64,000 nt of DNA from Amyelois transitella (lineage: Eukaryota > Arthropoda > Insecta > Lepidoptera > Pyralidae): assembly GCF_032362555.1 (NCBI RefSeq), contig NC_083506.1, positions 9,967,501-10,031,500 on the forward strand. Direction: 5' to 3'. This document shows positions 34,473 through 47,100 of the stretch, piece after piece (the stretch's first letter is position 1; the number at the start of each line of letters is the position of its first letter). Both the position numbers and the translations under genes were made by a program. A model generated the notes under the pieces. The model was given only the letters and a program-made list of their open reading frames with translations. It was not told the DNA's origin and ran no database searches.

Positions 34473-35144
34473 TACAAAATATATTTTTATCGATAAAAAT
34501 CTTTATGATTTTCTTTAATAAATGTATATGCTTACAAAGTATCTACGTTTTTAACATTTATAAAAACAAATATAAAAAATATTAATAAACGATCGGCACT
34601 TAATTAAAGTGAACGTCGACCACAAAATAAAAATAATGACAATATCGGTAACCAAAAGATATTGAGATACTTAAATTAAATTCTAGCCCTAGTCTATGTA
34701 ACAAAACCAACTTAGAACTAATGACCGATAGTTTAAGGCTCATCATTAGATTCATACATACATTTATCCATACATATCTATACAACAGTGAATAAATTTC
34801 AAATAACACATCACTCTAAACAGCAAATTCAACAAAACTGTCAGCTAACATTATACAATTCAAACGAATGTTAATATAATACGCAATCGTAAGAAAATAC
34901 AATATTTATAAACGAATGGAACGAAACGTTCGTCTCGGCAGTCTTTCGAGGGCAATTATGCGATTGTAACGAGACGAGCAACGAGACACGAACTCGACTA
35001 ATCGAATGTTCAAAATAGAGCACTAATAGTTATAATAGAATCACAAAGACATTTCATAAGGGCGCTCGCAGGCGCAGTAGCTGGCATAGCTAGCACTAAC
35101 AGTTCGAGAGATCGTGCGAATAAGGATGCGCGTGCGGTGCGCGT

Positions 35145-38100
35145 TCACGAGTAGATGGTGATAACCTCGCGACCGCCTCCACGTACCATCAACACCTTTT
35201 CCAGACCTTCTGTCAGTACCTCTAGGAACTCCATGTCTGTGGTCAACAGAAATTAATTAGTATTTCAAAGAGGGTTGGGATTTAAGAAATGTTTTTTTAA
35301 ATTTCAGAAACATTATTATCTTTACATTTATAATCTAAATCAAAGCTTGGCTTCGTGAAAAGTTTTGACAAAATTTGTGCAGGAATCGCCTCGTTAGAGC
35401 TTGTAATTCACTTGTCGCCTTTCAAGGCATCCACCGGCCATGCTTTTTAAACCCTGCTGTCTGTATGTAGCGTTCCACGCTTCGACTCGAATACAAAAGT
35501 ATAGTTAAAACGTAATGCTAACAATAGGACTTCCTTTCAAACTTCAGTATGACTAGCGCATTCAGTGCTTGGTTTGGTCTTCAATGCATGGGAGTAAAAA
35601 GTTAATAAATAGTAATAACTATTGGACTCGTATCTCGAACTTAGTGTCCCTGGGCGTTTCGGATAGGTTTGGGACAACCAGCTGCGAGTTGTGCGCGTAG
35701 GTCACGATCACCTCGTTCAGTTTCCCTAATGTATGAGGTGCTTATGGTTTGATCTCCGATGAAAGGCAGTAAGAAGAAGAAGGCAGAAGTAAATAAATGA
35801 TGTAATGCTTACAATTGGACTCCCTCTCGAACTTTGTGTCCCTGGGCGGTCCGGGCAAGTTCAGGATGACCAGCTGCGAGTCGTGCGAGCGGGTCACGAT
35901 CACCTCGTTCAATTTCACCGCCGTGTGCATTCGTCGCACTGTGCCTTCGTCACTGCACCATACGGATATGGGTTATATTTTTAGTGAAATGGTGATACAT
36001 CCGAATAATAATTGGGTTCAATTGATATATTTAGATTGTGTACGCGGTTAGTACGCGTTTCGTTTTACTTTTCAGATTCTGTTGGAATTTCGAGAAATTG
36101 ATTCATATTACTCCCCAGCACTCCCCAAAGAACGAATAAAAAATGTACATCCCCCGACAAGGTAAGGTGTTGCATGAGTTTCGTTGTTAGCATTTTACAG
36201 GTTATTAATACAACAATAATAAAACAAAAATAGTTGGTTAACTTGAGCTTAGGAGCATAATTCCATAATTTTTTAATGAACAGTCGAAGGAAGATAAACT
36301 TAGTCCAATATCCACATAATACAGCGTCAAAGATGGTCGAGTTTATCTACCTTCGGCAGCTGAGAAAGAAAAAAAATATAAGAACTTACGGCGTGATGTC
36401 CGCCATGTTGGGTTTCGGTTTGAGCGCGTCTCCGTTGGGGTTGCTGAGGTTCTCCTTGTGCTTGTCAGCTTCAGGCGTGGGCGAGGCGTCTCCCTCACAC
36501 TGCGACCGTTCATCGGGCGAGTCCCACATTGAATCGATTATGTGCAACAAACTACTCCGAAAGTCGTCCTAATTTACCCCAATTGTATCCCGTTTCAAAG
36601 TGGAATTTTGAATCGCGCACCGACAGTTGCACATGACGGATTCAAGGCGAATAAAACACGGGATGTCATATATTATATTAATTGTTAAACGTTAACTCAC
36701 TACGGACATTCAAACATCCAATCTCTTAGCTAAGTGAACAACCAAACGAACTAAAGTGAACAAATCAACGTGGATGAAATCATTGGCAAACATATGACCA
36801 CCGTGTGTAAATTCGCTAGGACTCGTTGGTGATATAAGTAAGATATGATTAGATATACAAATTAGAAAATAAAAGTAATGAGATGGTGTAGCGGTGCATA
36901 TTCGTGTGCCATTTCATTGGCTGTATAGGTATTTGCCGCATCCATATAATTAAAGAAAAAATAGTAGATCACTCAAATTGAAGTTATGGCACCAGGAAAT
37001 ATTTTCATGCAAATTATATGGAAGTGACTTAGAAAAGCGATTTTTGTGCAGTAGCTTATAAGATGATTATTAAATTAAACATTTCCACTTGAAACTAGTG
37101 TGAAGAGAGAAAAGAAAGTGAAATCTTTTCAAATGTATTGAAATAATACAGTTTCTAGCGAATTGTTAAAACATTTCGAGCAGAGACGTGGATGTTTTAA
37201 TCTCGTCAATAATATATACATAGATAGCTACTTGCATATTTTCGTGTACCTAAGAGAAGTAATACAAAATGGCAATTCAAAGTTAACTTTCTTGTGTAAA
37301 AATATATGGGTACATAAGACATCGATGCAAATCAGTGCATAAGAGTTGTGCAACTTCATCACATGCATTATGCTAAGTGAAATATTTTTTTTTACTCTCG
37401 TATAGTCATTATTTTTAGTACCTATTAGGTAACTTGAATTGAGCGTTCTTAGTTATTTGGTGGTGGTATTAAATCATAGGGCTTAAATCGTATTGATTGT
37501 ATAATAACCAAAGCATATTGAAGTAAAATATAAAAAGGTTGGTTGAGATTGTTTGTAAATTAGGTAAGTATATAGAAGAATTTCGCAACTTTGTATCATT
37601 TATTTTAATAAATTAATTATTCTGTGTGTATTTCCTTAAGCCTATTGGAGAACCTCTAAGCGAGACGTTGATCTTTACATCAGAAATCGAACATAATTAC
37701 ATTATTTAGGATTACATAAATTAAAAGTGACGTATAAAGCATGAAAATATCGAAATGTGGTCACTTAATGAAAATGTAAGGCTTTATGAAAGTTATCTTG
37801 AAAAACTATCTACCAATTAATCATCGTCTTCAGAAATCTACTGATGACAAAATATGGGATGCTCAAGCGGGATTTCGAAAGGGAATGGGATGTACTGATC
37901 AGGTCTTTTCCTTGCGGTGCATAGCCGAAAAGTTTTTGGCCAAGAGTCAAAAAGTCTATTGCACATTCGTAGATCTGGAAAAGGCCTATGACAGAGTTGA
38001 GAGGAATGAATTGTGGTCAGCACTTTCTATGCATGGGGTGAGCAGTCTCTTAATACGAGCACTGAAATCCTTATATGAGGATTCGAGTGCTTGTGTCAGG

Positions 38101-41100
38101 ATAAACGGAGCGCACACTGAGTGGTTTAAGATTGAGAAAGGCGTTAGGCAAGGATGTGTTGCGTCACCGTGGCTGTTCAACCTATTTATGGATAGCTGTT
38201 TGACAGATTTGAAAGAGTCTAAAAGTGGATTAAGGATGAATGAGTTACTCGTCAAATGTCTGCTCTATGCCGACGATCAGGTTATACTGGCGTCATCAGC
38301 GGAGGAGTTACAGGAGATGGTAAACTGTATGCATGAAGCTTTAAAAGAGAAAGGAATGAAAGTGAACGTAAGTAAAACTAAAACACTGGTTTTTGAAATG
38401 GAGAAAGAAATGACAGCATGTAATATTTTGATTGGAGGAGAAAAAGTGGAGCAAGTGAAAGAGTTTGTATATCTAGGATCAAAGTTTACATCAGATGGCA
38501 AGTATGATAGTGATATTGAAAGGAGAGTGAACGCGGGGAACATGGTGAATGGAGCTTTGCATGCCTTTATGAGCAGTCAGAAACTATCCAAAAAGGCTCG
38601 ACTGGCTGTGCACAGGGGCGTGTTGGTCCCGACATTAATGTATGGGAGTGAAAGTTGGGTATGGCAAAAGAAGCATGAAAGCAGAATAAATGCAGTGGAA
38701 ATGAGAGCGTTAAGGAGTATGATGGGTGTGAAATTGAGTGACAGGATAAGGAACAGCGTGATAAGGGAATGTTGTGATGTGAAAGAAGATGTAGTTACAG
38801 GAATAGAAAAGGGTATGTTAAGATGGTTCGGTCATGTGGAGAGGATGAATGAAAGCAGGTTGACTAAGCAGATATACAAGGAGAGTGTGGAGGGAAAGGT
38901 CGGAGTGGGAAGACCTAGACGAACGTATCTTGATCAAATTAAGGACGTCCTGGTAAAGGGTCAGGTCAAAAGTACCCGAAACCGCCGAGCTTGTATGAAG
39001 AGAGTTATGAATGTGGACGAAGCGAAAGAAGTATGCAGAGATCGTGGCAAGTGGAAAGAGGTAGTCTCTGCCTACCCCTCCGGGAAAGAGGCGTGATTTT
39101 ATGTATGTATGTATGTATGTATGTTCAGAAATCTATTATGTATTTATCAACGGGTCGCTCAGTAAAATCTCTTTTACAATTGACGCAGATGTACTCAATT
39201 CATCTTATGTATAGCCCCTATATTTTTTCAGTTATTTCGCAGAGGGCTTTGCTCTGTATAATCTAGTTAACGCTAGTTTCGTGTCAATTCAATTAGGAAT
39301 TTTCATATCAAAATGACCGTGATCGTTTAATTTCAGAGCCCAGGTTTAATAAGGAAAGAGGCTTAACTAATGTTTTGTAAGTACATAAGTAGAATTGATT
39401 ACATTCAGCAGATTTTTTCAAAGAAATATTCATTTTGATAAGTGGCAACATTTTCACCTTGTCATCTTTGTCCTTGTCTTTGTCTTCAGTATCGGAGAGT
39501 GGTGGGGATGGGGCCTCTTCAGGTGGTTGGTCGGCGCCTGGTTCCGCGAAGCGCACCTTGCTTGCGGTCTTCACGTCCGCATGATGATGGTCCACTATCG
39601 CTTGAACCTGTAGGTTATGGGCAGATAAGTAACTATTTCTATACAAATGGATGGTCCATTTAAAAGAAAAGAAAAATAGCGAACGATGAAATTTTAAGTA
39701 AAAAAATTAAGATTGATTTTTATTTAATTAGACTTGTAATTAATGCTTTATGATTGGCATTTAAAGTTAATAGTAGATATACATGAATAACGCAATATTA
39801 TATAGCTTACTAGCTTTATAAGTGTATGCTATTAAGCGAAATTTTGGCGAAAATACTCAACTCAGCAATGCGAAAGTAGTTTATACCTTTTATTTAGAAT
39901 ATAACGTAGCACTTATAAGTGGTAGCTTTGATTTATTTAAGTAATATAATAACTAAGAATTAGCTAACGTAACTCATATCGAGATCCTACGACAACATTG
40001 ATCTAAAATATGTAAAGGATAGTGCACATTAGTAAAGAAAATGAGTGCTATACACTTATATAGATACCAGAAGAAGTAAAAGAAAAATTATTTAATATCA
40101 CGCGTCATGAAAAAATGGCTACAACATTGAAAAGCAAAAATGTATCATGTCTTACAAATTTATGTCAAAAAGAAACATTAATGATTCTGATAACATCCAA
40201 GGCGTGAAATGATTTATGTTTGTGGATGAGAGGAATAAGAACATATATCAATAAATATCTAAAATTAAACCAATATAAACAGGAATACCTAAGTATTTTC
40301 AGACCGTAACTTTAGAAATTAAGTGTTTACACAAAATTTACTATTCAGAATTACGACACACGAAAAAAGGGAATAAGGTAACTATTTTTTATTAAAATAC
40401 AGTAGGTAGCATAAGGACCTTTGGTAATTGCTATAAGTTACGGCCTAGTAGGTCTATTTCTTTTCACCTTCAAGCATTAATAAAAGAAACACTTAATCAT
40501 TTACACATTGTTTCAAGGTAATTGCGCATTCAATGTGCAAATGATGCCAATGCGGGAAAGAATAAACTAAAAATAGCTAATAAAGTGGACTCTGTCGAAG
40601 GGGTACTATATCCGTTTACCAGAGGCAACTTCTCCTCAGCGTTTTCACGATAGTCCACGAAATTTTGCATCTGTGTTCAGCGACAGACAAACATCAGGTT
40701 AGTTATGCACATAGGTTATAAAGCTTGTACAATATAAATATTATGAGGCTTTATTTGTTCGTTTAGTATGATAAACAAGGGATGTCTTAGTGAAAATGTT
40801 TTATTGAGCTCCAAGTACTTTCAACTTCTCTTAAAAAATCTTGCTTATAACATCATCATTTTAAATTTGGACGAGCATTATGTTATAGATCAGTAAGAAA
40901 TGCCAATAAAGCGGCATCAAGCTCCAAATATCAATTATTGTCTCGATAAAACCTACATAAATTAAAACTGATTTAGGAAACGAATGTTGGTACAAACCAT
41001 GCCGAGCGTTTCCTTCTTGTTGAGCCTCAGTTCCCGTAACATCTGGTTCCGTTGCTCCATCATCAACGTGCGCTCGTAGGTGTACGCGGATATATCGCTG

Positions 41101-44100
41101 TCCGTCTGAAAATATTTAATCTTTACATCTGCTTCAATACAAATTAAAAGTATGAATGTAAAAAGAACATTTGTTTGTTAGCTCTTGATGCGTAATCTGC
41201 CGAACCAATGTTCTTAAAATTTCGCGTAAATATTATTCAGAGTTTGGAGAAGCTTATATCTTTTATCCTGGTAAAACCTATAGTTACCGTGAAATTTTCG
41301 AAATACCTATATTCTTTTGTAGGTAGGTGAAGCTTGCGGGTAATAGCTAGTACATTATACTTTGTCTGCTTTGTTAGTTGGGTTATGATTATCAATACAG
41401 TGGATCACTGGAACTCATAATTCTGCATGTACAATAATATTTTGAGTTTTAAAGTCTCAGCTTTTCATTTATACGTTATTCACATTTGACAAAATCGTCT
41501 GAATAAACGGCTTACCATTTCAACAACTTCTACTTCAGCTTCAATGCGGAGTTGGTAGAGGAACATTTTCAGATCCTTCTTCATCTGAATGGAGTTATCT
41601 TCCATCTGCGCTACGGTAAAGATGCGCATCTTACAATTCTTCCAGGTTCGGTGCTGTTTCAGCAGGAACGGCAAGAGCATCAGCATACCACCATCGTGCA
41701 CGATCCACCAGATGTCAATGTTGCCAGATATCTATAAAATATTAACAAAAACTTCCATTTTGATTTTGTAATGTGGAATCCTAATAATTTTTTGAATTTT
41801 ATTGTGATTTTTGACTCATGTGTCACGTCATATATAGATATGTATCTATATATGACGTGATATATACGTCACGTCATATATAGATATGTATCTATATATG
41901 ACGTGAGATATGTATCTAGTCAACTTTCGCTGGGTCGTTCAAAGCCTTACCTTTTCGGTGGAGTCCGGGAAGAAGTTAATTCCTTTGGGTACTAAGAGAG
42001 CCATACGAGCCGCGGCCACAGCGCGTACGGTATGTAAGAATCCGTGCCATTTCGGTTCGGTCGCCGCAGTCTCCTCCGAGTGCCGCCAGCCGTAAGGCCA
42101 GCCTACGATCACGGTGTTAGGCTTCAGTCCACCTAAACCGCAGGTTTGTACGCTGAAAAAAAACATTGTTCAGATGAAGACGGATTAAAGTATAAAAGAT
42201 TTGAAAATTAATTAACAGAGTAGAGCTAGATCACTTACAAATGACTAAGTCCATCAGCGATATTTGGAGCCACTAGCACATCGACGAAACCCTTTAGCTT
42301 CTCATCCTCCATGCACTTGCGTAGATTCTGCTTAGCGCTGAGTGCCTCGCTCGACAGCCGAGTAAAGTCGCCCGCCACCACAGACACGCAGACCGTCAAA
42401 CCCTTGCCTGGAAATAGTGTGAAATAAAATTACTTAACTGCTCAATACAATAAAGTATTACGCTTATTGGTTACTAAACTACATACCTATACACACTAAA
42501 CTTTAATGTGCATGATCGCCAATTTCTATGTATTGCTCAAAGTGGTATAATTTTACGATGAAAAAGAAGAAGCAGGACCTAGAACATACAATTTTTTTTT
42601 TAAATTAAGGTAAGAGTAACGTACCCGCTTTCAGTTGACTTGCGAAGGCGAGCATCTTTCTATAGGTCGGTTTAAGATCGCTGTTGAGTTTTGCAAGCAC
42701 CAGCACTTGTGGCCGCCAGTTCTTGGTATGAGGGGGCCCTTCTTCCAAGCGCAGTAACGAGTATCTGGCCGCTGATAAGGCAAGACCTCGCAGACCATCA
42801 CCCCATTCCTTCTCCGCTCTGAAATGTAATGTAGAGTAAATTTCTTTAAAGAAAAATACAAAATTAACTGATTGCAATATTTGGACTTTAAAAAAGGGGT
42901 AATTTAATCTTTTTCATTTGCAAAATATTTATTGATTAACCATAAAAAATTAAATTATCGAATAATAATTCGGATAAGAAATACATCGCATTAAATAAAT
43001 CAAGCGAAACTCTAAATTAAATGTAGTTATTTTGTAAACATATTTCATTCTGAGGTTATTCGGAAAAATAAACTTACCCGCGATATTCGATGTATTTGTA
43101 AATAAGGCCGGCCATACCCATAGCAATAAGAGCGTAGAACCATGACGTCATAAACATGATGGAGATGCATAGTGTCAATCCAGCGAGAGATAAAGACCTG
43201 AAGCAAATAGGTTCATGTAATAATGCCTCTACAAATTTAATTTCTAAACACAACTACGTGCCTATTGTCATTTGAATCTTATTATTAATTAATAATTGAA
43301 ACTCTTACCAATGGTAGTATTTAAATCGTGGACGCCAATTGGGGGTTTTCAGGAGGGTCTGCAACGCGCAAGCCAGATTGACGAATCCGTAGCACATGAG
43401 GAAGAACATGGAGAGCAAAGGCGCGAGGATGTCGACGTTACCCAGCAAGATACCGCACTGGCAGATCAGCATCGTCAGAAGAAGGGCCCTGGGAACAACG
43501 AGCAAAAGAAAAAAAAATGATTTATTTTTATTTATTGTACTTACTTAGTGCATAACAACGGCGAATTTAATCAAACAAGAATATACAAGCTATCATAGAT
43601 ATTTATTTGGCTCTCAAATTTGATTTCGTATTGTTATATTTAGGTTTCTGTTCGATGAGCCTAATGAGTATTGTCAGACTCAAATTAGCAGTTTACATAA
43701 TAACATGAAAGTTATAATGAATATAGATTCCTCACCTTGTAGGTTCACCCCTGCTAGATGAAACTGCAAATGGTGCCAAGAACGGTATGATCTCGTCTTT
43801 AGCAATAGCTTGAAGAAGACGCGGGGCTCCAGTCAATGATTGCAGTCCAGCTCCAAGAGTGGATAAGAAGGAACCGACCAGAATCACCCACTCGTTTGGC
43901 CATGCCATGTTCGCTACTACTAGCTTCCCTCCAATAGATTGACCGAATCTGAAAGTAAGTTCTTAATTATTTTTAATTTTCCCTCAGCTTCACACTGTTT
44001 TTTTTTTCATTTTATTAAACTATTTTTCAGTCACGAAATATCAAGAAGATACAGTTAATTAAATTTGTTATCTTGGGCAGTTCCTGAGCCTCGAAACAAA

Positions 44101-47100
44101 CAGATGAATGTGCTTTAATGAAAAAGGGACAGAGAAGGTAATAAAACTTACTTGTCACGAAGTAATAAATTGTCTACAGTTCCGGCGAATAGCAACACAC
44201 AAGATAGATATACGGTTGAAGTAGTGAGGATTGCGCAGATGGTTCCGATTGGGATGCTTTTTTGTGCGTCCGCCAAGTCTCCAGATCGGTTTGATCCAGC
44301 CATGATACCTGTAATTGAAACTACTTTTAGACCGAAGTAGTTTAGGAAAACTTGTTATGAGTATTTGTTGAGTATTATTTTTGATACTCCCGGTGACATA
44401 ACATATTGAAAGAGTCAAAAGTCTTTGCACCACTGCTATCGATCACTTTTTTCAGTTGTAGATAAGTGACAATAAACAAAAGTGTGCAGAATTATCTCTT
44501 ACCTGTCACTGAAGGGAAAAATATTCCGATAAGGATGGTAAAGGTTGTCGAAAGATCAGCATATACTTGATTATAAGTCGGGCGTTCCATTTGTTCAATA
44601 TCTTCTGGTTCCTTTCCATAAGCAATGTATTGGCCTAATTGCAGAAATGAATCTTCCAAGTTATCGAAAAACACACCGCTAGATAATCCCTGAAAATATG
44701 ATAAAAACGGATAAGACTTCAAAATATCTCGTCCATCTAAAGACGGGCTGAATAGCCAGGGCCAACCCAATCTGGTGTTGAAAAAAAGCTCTGTAAAGTT
44801 TTCTAATATTGCTCAAATACGAGTATGACATCAATTATTATTTAAAAGTGAACATATCACTTACCTTGATTCCTTGAACGATGCTAACGTTGTGCATCAA
44901 GAAGTAAGGATCGCAAGTGTTGTTAGGGCAGAACAGTTTGTATAGCGGACCCGTGACGTTTTTAGCACAATCACTAATGTGAATATCTTTGAGTAATCGT
45001 TTGCCAAGGACGCACATTCTAAAATAAAAGTAAAATATTAATTGAAGAGATGAAATATTTCATGTGAAATTTCGTTTTATTATTAGGAATTTGAAAAGGG
45101 TGATGATTGTTCAGTTTTAAACGCGAAATGAAATTTAACATCATATACCATTTTTTGCTTTCGATCGGGGAATCCTTTTCATGAACGACCTCCCGGGTCC
45201 CTCCTCCCTTTACCCGGGAGAGTGTGGGACTCCAGGCCACCAGTGTGCTAGCCTACCTACTAAAACCCCTCCGGTGTGCCCTTCTTGTAATTGTTAGCGC
45301 ATCATGGGATTGCAATGCATTCTATCACTCTGTAGCTTTCCGGTAACATCATATACCAGTAATTCCTTTTTTGAAGAGGTATAAGAGTAATTTGCGGCAA
45401 AAATCTACTATACAGAGAATGTGATGAAAAATTATAGCGGAATCAAACTATTGGTGGAAATAATGTGAAGATCAAAAACGGATTTACAATTAAAAACTTA
45501 CTGAAGTTTATCATTTCCGTTGAAGTTGACGAAAATACCGACGTAGACTGCAGTTATGGACAATATGACACAAGCGAGGGCGATCGTGGCAAATTTGTTG
45601 ACAAACTTGACTCCGACGAACACGACCATACCCATCACAATCAGAAGACCGGTGCCGTACACTCTGAAGTTATTGTACATTGCTTCAGGATCTTTGGTGA
45701 AGTCGCCAAATATGGACAATGAAGGCGCCATGTAAGTCTGAAAGAAAATTTGTTATTGGGTCATCTCTTGTGTGATAAAAAGACAAAGAAATTTTGAAAA
45801 TTTGCTATGACTATACCTATACCGTATACAAATTCAACTTTTCAATTCCTTTTAAGAATTAACTACACAAACATTGTTTGCCTTCCATAAATAAGAATGG
45901 AATACCCTTTATTGCATATAAATTTATAACAATTATCCTAAACTTATGTTAAGGTAAGGTACAAAAGGCGGCCTTATTCCAGGCGGAAGAGATTGCACAA
46001 TGGGATAAGAAGAAAAAGGAATAGGAAGATAGGAAGAAGAACTCGGGCAAATTATGCTTCTTTATTGATTTTCTACAGTACAAACTTTTTAGTAGCTGTA
46101 CTGTTCAAGGTAAAGTTAAAGTGTTTTACAACCTGATCGTATTCAATCTAAATTGCAGCTCCTAAAACCTAGGAATATAAACTAGGCGCTCGTTTAGTTT
46201 TATAGGCGCCTTTAGAGTTCAAGGTCCATATATTCTCATCGCAGGTACGAAGCGTGTTAACAATCACTTTTATATTGGGGCGGGAAGTTAGCAAGTTAGC
46301 GGGCGTGCGGAATTCAACACACGAACGACTGTGGACGAGCACGCCTCTATTCTCGTAATTGAATTTGGATCTTAGATGAAAGTAGACTGGTTATCGCGGC
46401 ATGATGCTCTTTTTTGATTATAACGTCTTTCTCGTATCTATTGCTTTTTCATTGCTAAAAAAATTATATGCATCCATTCTTGTGTTCGAGTACCAATAAG
46501 ATGAACGGACATGTTCAGTCTCACGCAGAGTCTCCCTAGAATGCTTTAGAGTAGTCGAAAATTTTTACTATCCAGTCGGGATTATACTACCTAGCTTTAG
46601 AAAACCAGACTTAAATGTACTCACCAGTACAATCTCCACGGCACCAACGATGTACATAGCTGCAGCCAGAGTGGTGCCGGTGTAGAACAGCATGCCCACT
46701 GCACCGCCGCACTCGGGGCCCAGGGAGCGACCGATCATGAAGTAGGAACCCCCTGCTGGCACCACGCCGTTCGTAGCAATTGCTGACATTGATATCGCTG
46801 TTAACATTGTCTGGAAAAAGAGTAATGATGTATTCTGTAATATAATATTGTACTGGAAACAAAGAATTTGAAGTTACGTTTAGCAAATGATATTTTAGGT
46901 TAATCTGTCTTATACCCGTACTCTCTTAGGTCCTATAATAATATCCGAAAGGTTTGTTTAATAATTGCCTTAGGCTATGTTGCCCTCGCACCTATCATTG
47001 ATGTAAGCACGAATATCAACAAGAATATCACTTAGTAACATCTTCTGCCTTTCAACATTATATTGACAAGTAGTAAAGGTAACTTGCCGAAACAAGGCCA

